From Maribacter orientalis (GTDB lineage Bacteria > Bacteroidota > Bacteroidia > Flavobacteriales > Flavobacteriaceae): DNA of 64,000 bases. Shown here piece after piece: positions 7,117-15,434 of this stretch. The translations under genes and the position numbers were made by a program. Numbering within the stretch: position 1 is the first letter of the stretch; every line of letters starts with the position of its first letter. The notes under the pieces are model-generated. The model ran no database searches. It was given only the letters and a program-made list of their open reading frames with translations, and was not told where the DNA came from. The stretch is taken from positions 1 to 64,000 of the forward strand of contig NZ_FNZN01000004.1 in NCBI RefSeq assembly GCF_900109345.1, written 5' to 3'.

Positions 7117-7826
7117 TAAATTTCTTTAGAAAAATTAGACAAAACTTACTTATGGAAAATAAAACTGGGAAGTACTTTAAATATGCTATTGGAGAAATTG
7201 TACTGGTCATGATTGGGATACTTCTAGCATTACAAGTAAGTAACTGGAATCAAGACCGCAAAGACCGCATTAGCGAGCGCAAACTTTTAGACAATATCCA
7301 TAGAGATTTTGTCCATAACAAAGTGGATTTTGATTCTCTTAAAGCCATTCACTATCGGGCGCTTGAAGGGTTGGAAAAATTGGTTACTTTATTTCCTTTA
7401 GGTAATGATTCTCTAAAGTATGCAGCTTATAAGAAATACAACTTACAAATGGAAGGCATGACCTATTACCCATATTCTGGCTCTATAGAATCTGTAGTCA
7501 ATTCAAATGCTCTTCAATTAATTCAAGATGAAGAGTTACAGAAATATTTAGTCTCCTGGAAAGATGTGTTTCTCGACTATAAAGAAGATGAAAAAGTCTA
7601 CTATGACTATTTGACTGACTTCCTTTGGCCTTATTACAGAGATGCATTCGATACTACAGGAAAAGACACAGCAATGAATCTCGCCACAAGAAATACCATA
7701 AAATTTCAAAATATGATTGTAAGCCGAAGAAATTATCTAAGAGGTGTTATTAAAGCCATAGAGGAAGAACCTATTGAAAATCATATCAATGAGATCGTCC
7801 GATTGACTAAACCCAAGGTTGAATAA
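7113..7826 (+). CDS. DUF6090 family membrane-anchored protein
   Basis: A 237-residue paralogue of the preceding gene. It has FRKIRQNLLMENKTGKYFKY, a helix GEIVLVMIGILLALQ, then VSNWNQDR. The C-terminal domain keeps features seen in the neighbour (a segment around NSNALQLIQDEELQKYLVSW, comparable to NTSSFELISNTELRRLLVSW upstream), which may be the core of the DUF6090 soluble domain. It is translationally coupled to 6373 and followed by attC-like site S5. Function is unknown. Confidence 0.8.
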   Translation: MINFFRKIRQNLLMENKTGKYFKYAIGEIVLVMIGILLALQVSNWNQDRKDRISERKLLDNIHRDFVHNKVDFDSLKAIHYRALEGLEKLVTLFPLGNDSLKYAAYKKYNLQMEGMTYYPYSGSIESVVNSNALQLIQDEELQKYLVSWKDVFLDYKEDEKVYYDYLTDFLWPYYRDAFDTTGKDTAMNLATRNTIKFQNMIVSRRNYLRGVIKAIEEEPIENHINEIVRLTKPKVE

Positions 7827-7849
7827 CAACGAAATTGATTCACATAAAA

Positions 7850-7985
7850 AACTTAAGCCGTGTATATTTCATTGCTAGGTCACTGCCGACTTACGAACAT
7901 TCCTTCGGAATATTCTATCTGTGATTTATTTGCTAAATTAAGTGCTTAACCACGCAACTAACCATACACAACAAAGTTAGCACCC
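7850..7985 (+). repeat. attC-like recombination site S5
   Basis: The left arm ACTTAAGCCGTGTATA pairs with the right arm, which ends CCATACACAACAAAGTTAGCA. A stretch of TTCGGAATATTC forms an internal minor hairpin. The body is nearly identical to S2. The crossover GTTAGCA matches that of the canonical S3. Confidence 0.72.
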
Positions 7986-8002
7986 ACCAAAAAATAAAAA
8001 AG

Positions 8003-10096
8003 ATGAAAAAATCAAAATTTTACATTCTTACAATTCTGATTTCTTGTGCTTTTATTAATTGTAAAAAAACACCAAATTCTGGATCTCCTGACCATATAAA
8101 AAACATAACAAATGGAATCGATGATGACAAGTTAGCAACCGTTGAAACCATAGAAAATGAATGGCTAACCCACGGAGGAAATTATAAAGAAGACAGATAT
8201 AGTTCGCTTAACCAAATTAATAAATCTACAATTGATAGTTTAGGATTGGTTTGGAGCATAAACTTGGGAACTACAAGAGGCTTGGAAGCGACACCCTTAG
8301 TTGTAGACGGCATTATGTATTTGACAGGAACGTGGAGTATGGTTTATGCGATTGATGTAAGAAAAGGCGAAGTAATCTGGACTTTTGACCCTGAAGTTCC
8401 AAGAGAATATGGTGAAAAAGGCTGTTGCGGTGTAGTAAACAGAGGAGTAGCTCTTTACAAAGGAAAAGTGTATTTGGGTGCTTTTGACGGCAGGCTAATC
8501 GCAATTGATGCTGCTACCGGTAAAAAAGAATGGGAAGTTTTAACCGTAAATCAAAACAAAGGATATACAATAACCGGAGCTCCTCGAATTGTAAAAGGAA
8601 ATATAGTTATTGGAAATGGTGGGGCAGAATATGGGGTACGAGGTTATATAACTGCCTATGATGCAATAACTGGTGAACAGGTATGGAGATTTTATACTGT
8701 TCCTGATAATCCTCAAAATGGTTTTGAATCAGATGCGATGAAAAAAGCAGCTAATACATGGACAGGAGAATGGTGGAAATTTGGAGGTGGAGGTACAGCT
8801 TGGGATGCGATTGTGTTCGACCCCGAACTAAATCAATTATATATTGGAACGGGGAATGGCTCTCCTTGGAACAGAGAAATCAGAAGTCCCGGAGGAGGAG
8901 ACAATTTATACCTTTCTTCAATAGTCTCCCTAAATCCAGATAATGGAGAAATGAACTGGTATTATCAGACTACACCGGGCGAATCTTGGGATTATACCGC
9001 TACCCAACCAATAATTTTAGCAGATTTAGAAATTGAAAACAAACCGAGAAAGGTTTTGATGCAAGCACCAAAAAATGGCTTCTTCTATGTCATTGACAGA
9101 ACAAACGGAGATTTCATATCGGGCGAACCATTTGTTTATACCAATTGGGCTAAGAAGATTGATTACGAAACAGGACGCCCCATTGAGAGCTCCTTTGCCA
9201 GATATAAAGATGTTAATGCATACATTGCTCCTCATCCAATTGGTGCTCATAATTGGCATCCTATGGCATTTAATAAATCGACAGGTTTGGTTTATATCCC
9301 TGCCAGAGAAGGTTCTAATTTCTATGGACAAAATAAAAAATTCGAATTTATAGATGATGGAAAATCATGGAATACAGGCACCGGATACGATGCGAATAGC
9401 CCAGTAGTTCAAGATTCTTTAATCCCGGAAACCGTTGGCAAATTGATTGCATGGGATCCAGTCAAACAGCGTGAAATTTGGAGTGTAACTCATCAATCTT
9501 CTTGGAATGCCGGAGTACTTACAACTAAAGACTTAGTGTTTCAAGGAACAGGCGAGGGTGATTTCAAAATCTATGATGCTATGACTGGTGATAAATTGTG
9601 GGATTTCCCATTACAAACCGGAATAGTCGCTCCTCCTATTACGTATATGGTCGATGGCACTCAATATGTTACCCTAGTAGCTGGGTGGGGAGGTGGCTTG
9701 GCGACTTGGGTTAAATACGTAGATCAAATAAACCCTGGAGGTATCTATACATTTGCAATTGGTGGTAAAAAAGCCCCTCCAACTTTTCCAGCTAAGGAAC
9801 CAAGAGATCTCATCAATCTCGATTTTGATGCTACACAAGAACAAATTGAAAATGGGCAGCGTTTATTTGGTAGATATTGCGGATTTTGTCATGGAGATGG
9901 CGTTATCCCCAACTTGAGCTACTCCAAACCAGAAATATTCGAATCCTTTACTCAAATAGTTGGAGATGGAATTTTTCTTGAAAACGGAATGCCTAAGTTT
10001 AATGATAGGTTATCAGAACAAAATATTAATGACATTAAAAATTATATATTATCAAATGCAAAGCAACAAAGAACAAAATTAATTGGACAAGAATAG
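8003..10096 (+). CDS. PQQ-dependent dehydrogenase with C-terminal cytochrome c domain (lipoprotein)
   Basis: A 697-residue quinoprotein. The N-terminus is a lipoprotein signal (lipobox around CAFINC). An eight-bladed PQQ propeller follows, with adjacent cysteines in EKGCCGVVNRG (the vicinal disulphide over PQQ) and GESWDYTATQP, which holds the family's catalytic-region Asp. The last about 90 residues are a mono-haem cytochrome c domain: CGFCH haem-binding motif and a probable axial Met in ENGMPKF. It would oxidise alcohols or related substrates in the periplasm and pass electrons to the respiratory chain via the attached haem. Calcium versus lanthanide use cannot be settled here. At 2.1 kb it is unusually large for a single cassette and has no PQQ synthesis genes nearby. 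Confidence 0.88.
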   Translation: MKKSKFYILTILISCAFINCKKTPNSGSPDHIKNITNGIDDDKLATVETIENEWLTHGGNYKEDRYSSLNQINKSTIDSLGLVWSINLGTTRGLEATPLVVDGIMYLTGTWSMVYAIDVRKGEVIWTFDPEVPREYGEKGCCGVVNRGVALYKGKVYLGAFDGRLIAIDAATGKKEWEVLTVNQNKGYTITGAPRIVKGNIVIGNGGAEYGVRGYITAYDAITGEQVWRFYTVPDNPQNGFESDAMKKAANTWTGEWWKFGGGGTAWDAIVFDPELNQLYIGTGNGSPWNREIRSPGGGDNLYLSSIVSLNPDNGEMNWYYQTTPGESWDYTATQPIILADLEIENKPRKVLMQAPKNGFFYVIDRTNGDFISGEPFVYTNWAKKIDYETGRPIESSFARYKDVNAYIAPHPIGAHNWHPMAFNKSTGLVYIPAREGSNFYGQNKKFEFIDDGKSWNTGTGYDANSPVVQDSLIPETVGKLIAWDPVKQREIWSVTHQSSWNAGVLTTKDLVFQGTGEGDFKIYDAMTGDKLWDFPLQTGIVAPPITYMVDGTQYVTLVAGWGGGLATWVKYVDQINPGGIYTFAIGGKKAPPTFPAKEPRDLINLDFDATQEQIENGQRLFGRYCGFCHGDGVIPNLSYSKPEIFESFTQIVGDGIFLENGMPKFNDRLSEQNINDIKNYILSNAKQQRTKLIGQE

Positions 10097-10109
10097 AAAT
10101 AATGGCGAG

Positions 10110-10307
10110 GTGCTAACAATGTATAAAAAAAATAGAGTAAATAAAGCTTAAACAAAGGGTTTGGGCTTACTTGCAAAGTCGCCAAATCTTTTGATTTGGC
10201 TTTTAGGAAAATAAAGTAAAAACAAAATGCAAAAGATTTGGCTTATGGCTAAACCGAAAGAACATCGCTTGACAACAGCCCTACTTTTCTTATACTAACC
10301 GTAAGAC
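10110..10307 (+). repeat. Long attC-like recombination site S6
   Basis: The outer left arm GTGCTAACAATGTATAA pairs with the outer right arm TTATACTAACCGTAAGAC. Inside is a nested hairpin, GCCAAATCTTTTGATTTGGC. About 198 bp long, it belongs to the long subclass with S10, S11 and S13. Confidence 0.65.
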
Positions 10308-10334
10308 AACAAGATTGAAATCGAGCACATTTAA

Positions 10335-10646
10335 TTAATCTTGACTATCTTGCAAACCCCATTTATCCAAACTTCTTAAAATATTCTCAAGTGATTTCCC
10401 TCTAGTGCTTAATCTGTATTCCACTTTAGGAGGAACTACAGGAAAAACTTTTCTAGAAATAAGCCCATCTTTTTCTAAATCTCTTACTGTTTGTGTAAAC
10501 ATTTTATTTGAAATCCCTGGAATTTTCTTTTGTAATATTCCTGACCGCAAACCGCCTTCTAATAAATGAAATAGAATTAAAGGTTTCCATTTTGTCCCTA
10601 TTAAATTCATTGTGTAATTCAAAGGACAACTATTATCTTTATTCAA
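10335..10646 (-). CDS. HxlR-family winged-helix regulator
   Basis: A 103-residue protein with the HxlR signature: CPLNYTMNLIGTKWK at residues 7-21, the helix-turn-helix around GISNKMFTQTVRDLEKDGL, and the wing VPPKVEYRLSTRGKSL. The single Cys near residue 7 is the position used for thiol or electrophile sensing in YodB/HypR/QorR-type members. It is divergent from the VOC protein at 10768 with a 121-bp shared control region, so that gene is its likely target. It is one of few minus-strand genes inside the array. Confidence 0.88.
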   Translation of the reverse strand: MNKDNSCPLNYTMNLIGTKWKPLILFHLLEGGLRSGILQKKIPGISNKMFTQTVRDLEKDGLISRKVFPVVPPKVEYRLSTRGKSLENILRSLDKWGLQDSQD

Positions 10647-10718
10647 AATTTAAATTTTATATTATTGATTATCAGTATTTTACTCGTTTAGGTAAGTATA
10701 CCACTTTTTAGTAAGTTA

Positions 10719-10749
10719 TTGCCGATTAGGCAAATATAGATTAATTTTG
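10719..10749 (+). promoter_or_regulatory. Promoter of the VOC gene
   Basis: TTG at 10719-10721, 20-base spacer, TAATTTTG at 10742-10749. The start codon is 18 bases further on. Upstream, GTAAGT occurs twice (10693 and 10711 areas), a possible HxlR binding arrangement. Confidence 0.6.
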
Positions 10750-10767
10750 CAATCTAAAATATAACTT

Positions 10768-11280
10768 ATGACTACTAATAAAAATTATCCAAAATCATTT
10801 TCGCATATCGGAATAACAGTTCCAAATATAAAAGAAGCTGTGAAATTCTATTCAGAAGTAATGGGCTGGTACATAATTATGGAGCCTTCAAAAGTCAAAA
10901 AGGAAAAGGAAACTGCTATTGGTCAAATGTGCATTGACGTTTTTGGAAACGATTGGACGGAATTTGAAATTGCTCATTTAGCAACTTCTGACGGAATTGG
11001 AATAGAATTATTTTCTTTTCCAAATGGAATTAAAGAAGCACCTGAATTTAATCCTTTCAATACTGGTCTATTTCATTTTTGTGTACAAGACCCAAATATT
11101 GAAGAACTCATAGATAAAATTTTGGCTTATGGAGGAAAACAAAGAATGCCAATCAGAGAATACTATCCGAATGACAAGCCTTTTAAAATGTGTTATGTTG
11201 AAGACCCATTTGGAATTGTATTTGAAATCTACACTCATAGTTATGAACTGACATATTCTTCAGGTGCTTATTCAAAATAA
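10768..11280 (+). CDS. VOC-superfamily (glyoxalase/dioxygenase-like) protein
   Basis: A 170-residue protein with two beta-alpha-beta-beta-beta repeats of the vicinal-oxygen-chelate fold. The first has SHIGITVPNIKEAVKFY and a probable metal-ligand Glu in GIGIELFSFP; the second has GLFHFCVQD and a closing FGIVFEIYTHS. Candidate ligands are therefore the His of SHIG, Glu of IELF, His of FHFC and Glu of VFEIY. Members include glyoxalase I, extradiol dioxygenases and resistance proteins, so substrate is open. Divergence from an HxlR regulator with a sensing-type Cys fits a role against reactive carbonyls or quinones. It is followed by a truncated attC-like site. Confidence 0.82.
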   Translation: MTTNKNYPKSFSHIGITVPNIKEAVKFYSEVMGWYIIMEPSKVKKEKETAIGQMCIDVFGNDWTEFEIAHLATSDGIGIELFSFPNGIKEAPEFNPFNTGLFHFCVQDPNIEELIDKILAYGGKQRMPIREYYPNDKPFKMCYVEDPFGIVFEIYTHSYELTYSSGAYSK

Positions 11281-11286
11281 AAACCA

Positions 11287-11332
11287 GTTGGTAACACCGT
11301 GTATAATTAATTGCTTTGGCAAGTGTTTATTT
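11287..11332 (+). repeat. Truncated attC-like site S7 (left arm only)
   Basis: TAACACCGTGTATAATTAAT matches the left arm class of S2, S5 and S9. No complementary right arm with a CGTTG- or GTTAG-like end follows before the next gene. This marks an array breakpoint. Confidence 0.55.
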
Positions 11333-11439
11333 GGAAAATAAGTTTTTATGAAATATATCTAAATTGATGGATTTGGAACAATGGAACTTAAGAATAACAG
11401 TAGACTTATCCATAATGAAAGAATACTAATTGATTAAGA

Positions 11440-12168
11440 TCAATTAGTATCAAAATCCGATTTAAAAAACGCATGGACGGCTTTTCGGTGCGTTTTCCCA
11501 ATGGGAATATAGGCTTCTTCTATTTTTATTTGATGCCTTTCAATAGTGTTTACATGGGAAATAGAAACTATATACGACTTGTGTACCTGAATGAATTTTG
11601 TTTTTGAGATTACTTCAAAAACATCTTTCATACTTAAACGTGCAACCACTTTTTTGTCGCTTAGATAAAAGGTAATATAATGGCCATCTTTTTCCAAATA
11701 GCGAACATCATTTAGTACTAAACGATGTGTTTTTGTCCCGCTCTTAAGGTAGATGATTTCTTCATTTGCATTCGAAGTTTGAGTGGAGTCAATGACCTCA
11801 GGATTCATATTCATTAAAAGCCTTTGAGCCTTATTAACCGCAATAAGAAAACGCTCGAAAGTTACTGGCTTTAGTAAATAGTCTACCGCATTTTTTTCAT
11901 AACTTTCTATTGCATATTCTGTGTAAGCCGTGGTAAAAATAACCAATGGTGGATGAATCAATACTTTTAATAATTCCATACCATTAAGTTCCGGCATATT
12001 GATATCTAGAAAAATAAGATCGACCTTATTATCTCTTATAAAGCCCAAGGCCTGTAATGGATTCCTAAAAGTACTTAAAAGGGATAAATTTGGAGTTCTA
12101 TCAGCAAAATCTGATAACACTTCTATGGCCGCTGGCTCATCATCTATTATGACACAATTTACAATCAT
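11440..12168 (-). CDS. LytTR-type response regulator
   Basis: A 242-residue protein. The receiver domain (about residues 1-120) has the acidic pair D9-D10, the phosphoacceptor D55 in FLDINMPELNG, T in VIFTTAYTEYA and K in YLLKPVTF. The C-terminal LytTR DNA-binding domain spans about residues 140-240 (IIYLKSGTKTHRLVLNDVRYLEKDGHY). Such regulators bind paired short direct repeats upstream of targets. It overlaps the histidine kinase gene by four bases on the minus strand, so they form a two-component operon. Its target is unknown; the nearest candidate is the hydrolase at 13468. Confidence 0.92.
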   Translation of the reverse strand: MIVNCVIIDDEPAAIEVLSDFADRTPNLSLLSTFRNPLQALGFIRDNKVDLIFLDINMPELNGMELLKVLIHPPLVIFTTAYTEYAIESYEKNAVDYLLKPVTFERFLIAVNKAQRLLMNMNPEVIDSTQTSNANEEIIYLKSGTKTHRLVLNDVRYLEKDGHYITFYLSDKKVVARLSMKDVFEVISKTKFIQVHKSYIVSISHVNTIERHQIKIEEAYIPIGKTHRKAVHAFFKSDFDTN

Positions 12169-13262
12169 AAATTATCTATTCGTAGCCGTACTTCAAAGTA
12201 CTTCTCATCATTATTAATGTTAAGTTCATAATTGTTTGCGTATACCAGTTGTAACCTTTTTTTAACATTGGTAATTCCAATTCCTGAGTATACATGATTA
12301 TTTTCACTATGCTGAATTTTGTTTCGCACGTTAAAAACCAAGCTGCCCTTTATAATTTTAATTTCTATTCTAATAATGCTGTTTTGATGTATTTTAACAC
12401 CATATTTAAAGGCATTTTCCACAAAAGGGATTAATATAAAAGGACTAATATTTGTATGCTCTATATCACCTTCTAGCTTTAAGTTTACAATTACTTCCTC
12501 ATCGGCAAAACGTAATTGTTGCATTTCAATATAATCTTGGATATACTTAATTTCCTTAGCTATAGGAATGTATTTAGAGCTACTGTCATAGAGCATAAAA
12601 CGGGTTAGACTGCAGAGTCTGGTTATGGCTTCAGAAGCTTCCGTGTCATTATTCCGTTTCGTAATCGCATATATGTTATTTAAATTGTTGAATAAAAAAT
12701 GTGGATTTACCTGAGATTTTAAATATTTGAGCTCTACTTTCCATTTTTCTGCTAAAATAGTTTGCTGTCGGGTGCGTTCTTCCATAAGTTGTTTCCAATC
12801 TTTAACATATCGATATCCAAAGGATAATGCTAAAAATCCAAGGTTTCTTATTCCAATAGGAAATTCAAGACTTCGTCTCTTAGGGAGATTATTATAATCT
12901 ACACCATATAAAAGTTCAACATTTTCTGGCAAATTATAAAAGGCTTGTAATGTTATTTTTGCAAGAAATTCGAGTCCTAGTAATCCGAAAAACAATAATA
13001 TAATACTCAGGATGTATTTATTAACCTGTTTATTTTTTAGGTACTTAGGAATGGCATAATATATATTTAGAAAAAATAGCAGTCCACCAAATAATATTGA
13101 AAAAAAAAGTGCCCAATATATACTACCATCCTTAAGGTTAAAAGGATATATAAACACATAATCTTCGATACCCTGTAATCTGGGATAAATAAAAACACTG
13201 AACAATAAAACCATTAACAAGGCCTCAATAATTCCAACTTTTATATGTTTTGTTATGCCCAT
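12165..13262 (-). CDS. LytS/YehU-type sensor histidine kinase
   Basis: A 365-residue protein. About four membrane segments occupy residues 10-150. A HisKA-like internal-region domain follows, with the phosphoacceptor His in SQVNPHFLFNNLNNIYA. The ATPase domain has N-box PFVENAFKYGV and a glycine motif in SGIGITNVKKRL. There is no separate extracellular sensor domain; sensing is probably in the membrane. It is encoded just upstream of and overlapping its cognate LytTR regulator. Both genes run against the array direction and follow a truncated attC-like site, so the pair may have entered by a different route. Confidence 0.9.
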   Translation of the reverse strand: MGITKHIKVGIIEALLMVLLFSVFIYPRLQGIEDYVFIYPFNLKDGSIYWALFFSILFGGLLFFLNIYYAIPKYLKNKQVNKYILSIILLFFGLLGLEFLAKITLQAFYNLPENVELLYGVDYNNLPKRRSLEFPIGIRNLGFLALSFGYRYVKDWKQLMEERTRQQTILAEKWKVELKYLKSQVNPHFLFNNLNNIYAITKRNNDTEASEAITRLCSLTRFMLYDSSSKYIPIAKEIKYIQDYIEMQQLRFADEEVIVNLKLEGDIEHTNISPFILIPFVENAFKYGVKIHQNSIIRIEIKIIKGSLVFNVRNKIQHSENNHVYSGIGITNVKKRLQLVYANNYELNINNDEKYFEVRLRIDNL

Positions 13263-13467
13263 AGCTCACGAATATAAAAGTTTATAAAATTCAATAATAA
13301 TTTTTGGCATGAAGGCTTCATGTTTGTCACAAACGGCTTCTATCGTTAGAATTTGGCGAAAAATTAGGGATTGATGGCTTTAATGTATAAAAAAGAGCCA
13401 TTGGTGACTTTCATTTTGTAACGATTAAAAGTGCCTGTTATTTAGCTGAAAATTAAAATATTAAAAA

Positions 13468-14544
13468 ATGGAAAAATCACTTTACACAAAGTTTCTATTG
13501 GTTGTAATTACTGTTTTATCTCTAAATTTCCAATCAATGGGTTATGCACAAAATTTAACCAAAATTGATAGTTTATTGCAGGAAAAATACTCAGGCAATA
13601 CTCCTGGAGCAACTTTCTTGATTTCTAAAAATGGAAGTGTCATTTATAAAAAAGCATTTGGCCTTGCTAATCTAGAGTTGAATGTTCCAATGAAAACGAA
13701 CAATGTATTCAAAATAGGTTCTATGACAAAACAATTTACTGCAATATCCATTTTAATGCTTATGGAAAAAGGTAAACTGAATTTGGATGACGAAATAACC
13801 AAGTTTATTCCTGATTATCCTACTAATGGAAATAAAATAACAATACATCACTTATTAACACATACTTCAGGGATTAAAGATTATACTAAAGTTAAAGGTC
13901 TAAATGCAATTTCGCAAAAAGATTTGACTCCTTTAGAGTTGATTGATTTTTCTAAAAACGAGCCTATCGATTTTGTTCCTGGGGAAAAATATGAATACAA
14001 TAATTCAGGATATGTGATTTTAGGTTATATAATTGAAAAAATAACTGGACAGTCCTATGCTAATTTTGTTGAGGAACAAATTTTTAAAAAATTAAAGATG
14101 ACAGCCTCACAGTTTGCAAGTCAGAGAGAGGTTATTCAAAATAGAGCTTCAGGGTACCAAAAGAATGATAACTATATTAACAGAATGGATTTTAGTCTTA
14201 CTCTAGCTTATTCTGTAGGTGGTTTGATGTCTACAGTTGATGATATGTTTAAGTGGCAAGAAGCTATAAAAAACAACTTTTTAATTAGTAAAGAAACTAC
14301 TAAAAAAGCATTTACGAATTATACATTGAATAATGGAGAGCATACAAACTATGGTTATGGATGGCATATTAAAACTATAAATAAAAATCAGACTTTTGAA
14401 CACGGAGGTGCAGTTTGGGGCTTCAAGTCAATGGGTGTTTATTTCCCTGATTTAGATATTTATGTAATTGGGTTAACAAATTGCCTTTGTAACTCGCCAA
14501 CCAAGCTTACAAGAGAAATAGCGGAATTGGCTGTGAAGCATTAA
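13468..14544 (+). CDS. Secreted serine beta-lactamase-fold hydrolase
   Basis: A 358-residue protein with an N-terminal signal (FLLVVITVLSLNFQSMGYAQ) and a beta-lactamase/PBP4-like fold. Motifs are S85-M-T-K88, Y177-N-N179 and H312-G-G. The sequence PGATFLISKNGSVIYKKAFG is typical of bacterial class C-like periplasmic hydrolases. Possible roles are D-aminopeptidase, esterase or D,D-carboxypeptidase; antibiotic resistance is not implied. It is followed 15 bases later by an attC-like site (S8) and preceded by a 205-bp gap with no clear site, facing away from the kinase gene. Confidence 0.85.
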   Translation: MEKSLYTKFLLVVITVLSLNFQSMGYAQNLTKIDSLLQEKYSGNTPGATFLISKNGSVIYKKAFGLANLELNVPMKTNNVFKIGSMTKQFTAISILMLMEKGKLNLDDEITKFIPDYPTNGNKITIHHLLTHTSGIKDYTKVKGLNAISQKDLTPLELIDFSKNEPIDFVPGEKYEYNNSGYVILGYIIEKITGQSYANFVEEQIFKKLKMTASQFASQREVIQNRASGYQKNDNYINRMDFSLTLAYSVGGLMSTVDDMFKWQEAIKNNFLISKETTKKAFTNYTLNNGEHTNYGYGWHIKTINKNQTFEHGGAVWGFKSMGVYFPDLDIYVIGLTNCLCNSPTKLTREIAELAVKH

Positions 14545-14558
14545 ATTAAAAACGCTTT

Positions 14559-14684
14559 ACAACAACGCATATAGCTTATGACGGGTGAACGGTTGATTGC
14601 AAGGTTTGCTCCATAGCTAGCTTTGGTTTCGGTGCACAGGAAAGCTCTTTGAAACCGCCACAAGCCATATGCAAAACGTTGTGT
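14559..14684 (+). repeat. attC-like recombination site S8
   Basis: The left arm ACAACAACGCATATAGCTTATG pairs with a right arm reading GCCATATGC then AAAACGTTGTG. A nested hairpin occupies the centre. The outer CAACAACG / CGTTGTG pairing is close to exact. Confidence 0.75.
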
Positions 14685-14698
14685 GTAATTTGAGAATT

Positions 14699-14729
14699 TT
14701 GGTTTTTATACCAATTTTTGGTATATTTA
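14699..14729 (+). promoter_or_regulatory. parDE promoter with overlapping palindromic operator
   Basis: TTG at 14699-14701 and TATATTTA at 14722-14729 (20-base spacer) fit the Bacteroidota promoter, with A in place of the final G. A palindrome ATACCAA-TTT-TTGGTAT at 14708-14724 fills the spacer and touches the -7 box, as expected for autorepression by ParD. Confidence 0.65.
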
Positions 14730-14745
14730 AGTCAAATAGTTTAAA

Positions 14746-14997
14746 ATGAACAAAAACACATCAATATCACTCGGAAATTATTTTGACCAATTCGTTCAAA
14801 GTCGAATAAAAGAAGGTCGATTTAAAAATGTCAGCGAAGTTATACGCGCGGGATTGAGACTTTTAGAAGAAGAAGAAAGTAAAGTAATTGCATTGAGAAA
14901 CGCAATCCAAGACGGAATCGATAGCGGAATTACTCACGATTTTGACCCTAAAAAACATCTTGAATCTCTAAAAGCAAAGAAGCACTCAAATGGCTGA
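14746..14997 (+). CDS. parD: ParD-type (ribbon-helix-helix) antitoxin
   Basis: An 83-residue protein. The N-terminal ribbon-helix-helix begins NTSISLGNYFDQFVQSRI, followed by the conserved GRFKNVSEVIRAGLRLLEEEE; the C-terminal tail (residues 50-83) is the toxin-binding part. It overlaps parE by eight bases. It would bind the ATACCAA palindrome upstream and repress its own operon. It has its own promoter inside a cassette, as is usual for cassette-borne toxin-antitoxin systems. Confidence 0.9.
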   Translation: MNKNTSISLGNYFDQFVQSRIKEGRFKNVSEVIRAGLRLLEEEESKVIALRNAIQDGIDSGITHDFDPKKHLESLKAKKHSNG

Positions 14998-15298
14998 ATT
15001 TAAATTGACGAATAAAGCAATTGAGGATTTATCAAAGATTTGGGAGTATACTTTCGAGGTCTGGTCTGAAAATCAAGCTGATAAATATTACGAAATGCTA
15101 ATTTCAGGCTGTCAAGAAATTGCAGACAATCCGCTTCTAGGAAAAAACTATGATGGAATTACTCCAAGTTTATTCGGAATCAAAACAAATCGACATATCA
15201 TTTTCTACCGAACTTTAAATGAAAACTATGTTGAAATAACCAGAATATTGCACGAGAGAATGGATTTAAAAAAAGGGATAACTGAAAATCAAACTTAA
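14990..15298 (+). CDS. parE: ParE/RelE-fold toxin
   Basis: A 102-residue protein of the ParE type: LTNKAIEDLSKIWEYTFEVW, then NPLLGKNYDGI, and the C-terminal strands HIIFYRTLNENYVEITRILHERMD. ParE members poison DNA gyrase, whereas RelE members cut mRNA; the ILHERMD ending and pairing with ParD favour ParE. It overlaps parD, and the downstream attC-like site S9 begins within its final codons. Confidence 0.9.
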   Translation: MAEFKLTNKAIEDLSKIWEYTFEVWSENQADKYYEMLISGCQEIADNPLLGKNYDGITPSLFGIKTNRHIIFYRTLNENYVEITRILHERMDLKKGITENQT

Positions 15299-15424
15299 GA
15301 AGTGTATAAACCATGGCTTATTCCTACCCATGTGGAAAATCCTGCGGATTTTCCTCTGGCAAGTATCTGTTTATTGGGTTCCGTAACGAATCCGCGCTAC
15401 AGTCCATACACGTAACGTTGTGTG
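15293..15424 (+). repeat. attC-like recombination site S9
   Basis: The left arm ACTTAAGAAGTGTATAAACC pairs with the right arm GTCCATACACGTAACGTTGTG. The central hairpin GGAAAATCCTGCGGATTTTCC is strong. It belongs to the GTGTATA subclass with S2, S5 and truncated S7. Confidence 0.73.
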
Positions 15425-15434
15425 TAAGCTAAAA

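Noticed and set aside
1108-14544. Calling the three hydrolases antibiotic-resistance beta-lactamases
   Set aside because: The third motif is H-x-G rather than K-T-G, and the sequences look like class C-type esterase/peptidase relatives.
15420-15434. GTG start for the small membrane protein
   Set aside because: It is within the crossover end of site S9; the ATG at 15435 fits cassette spacing.
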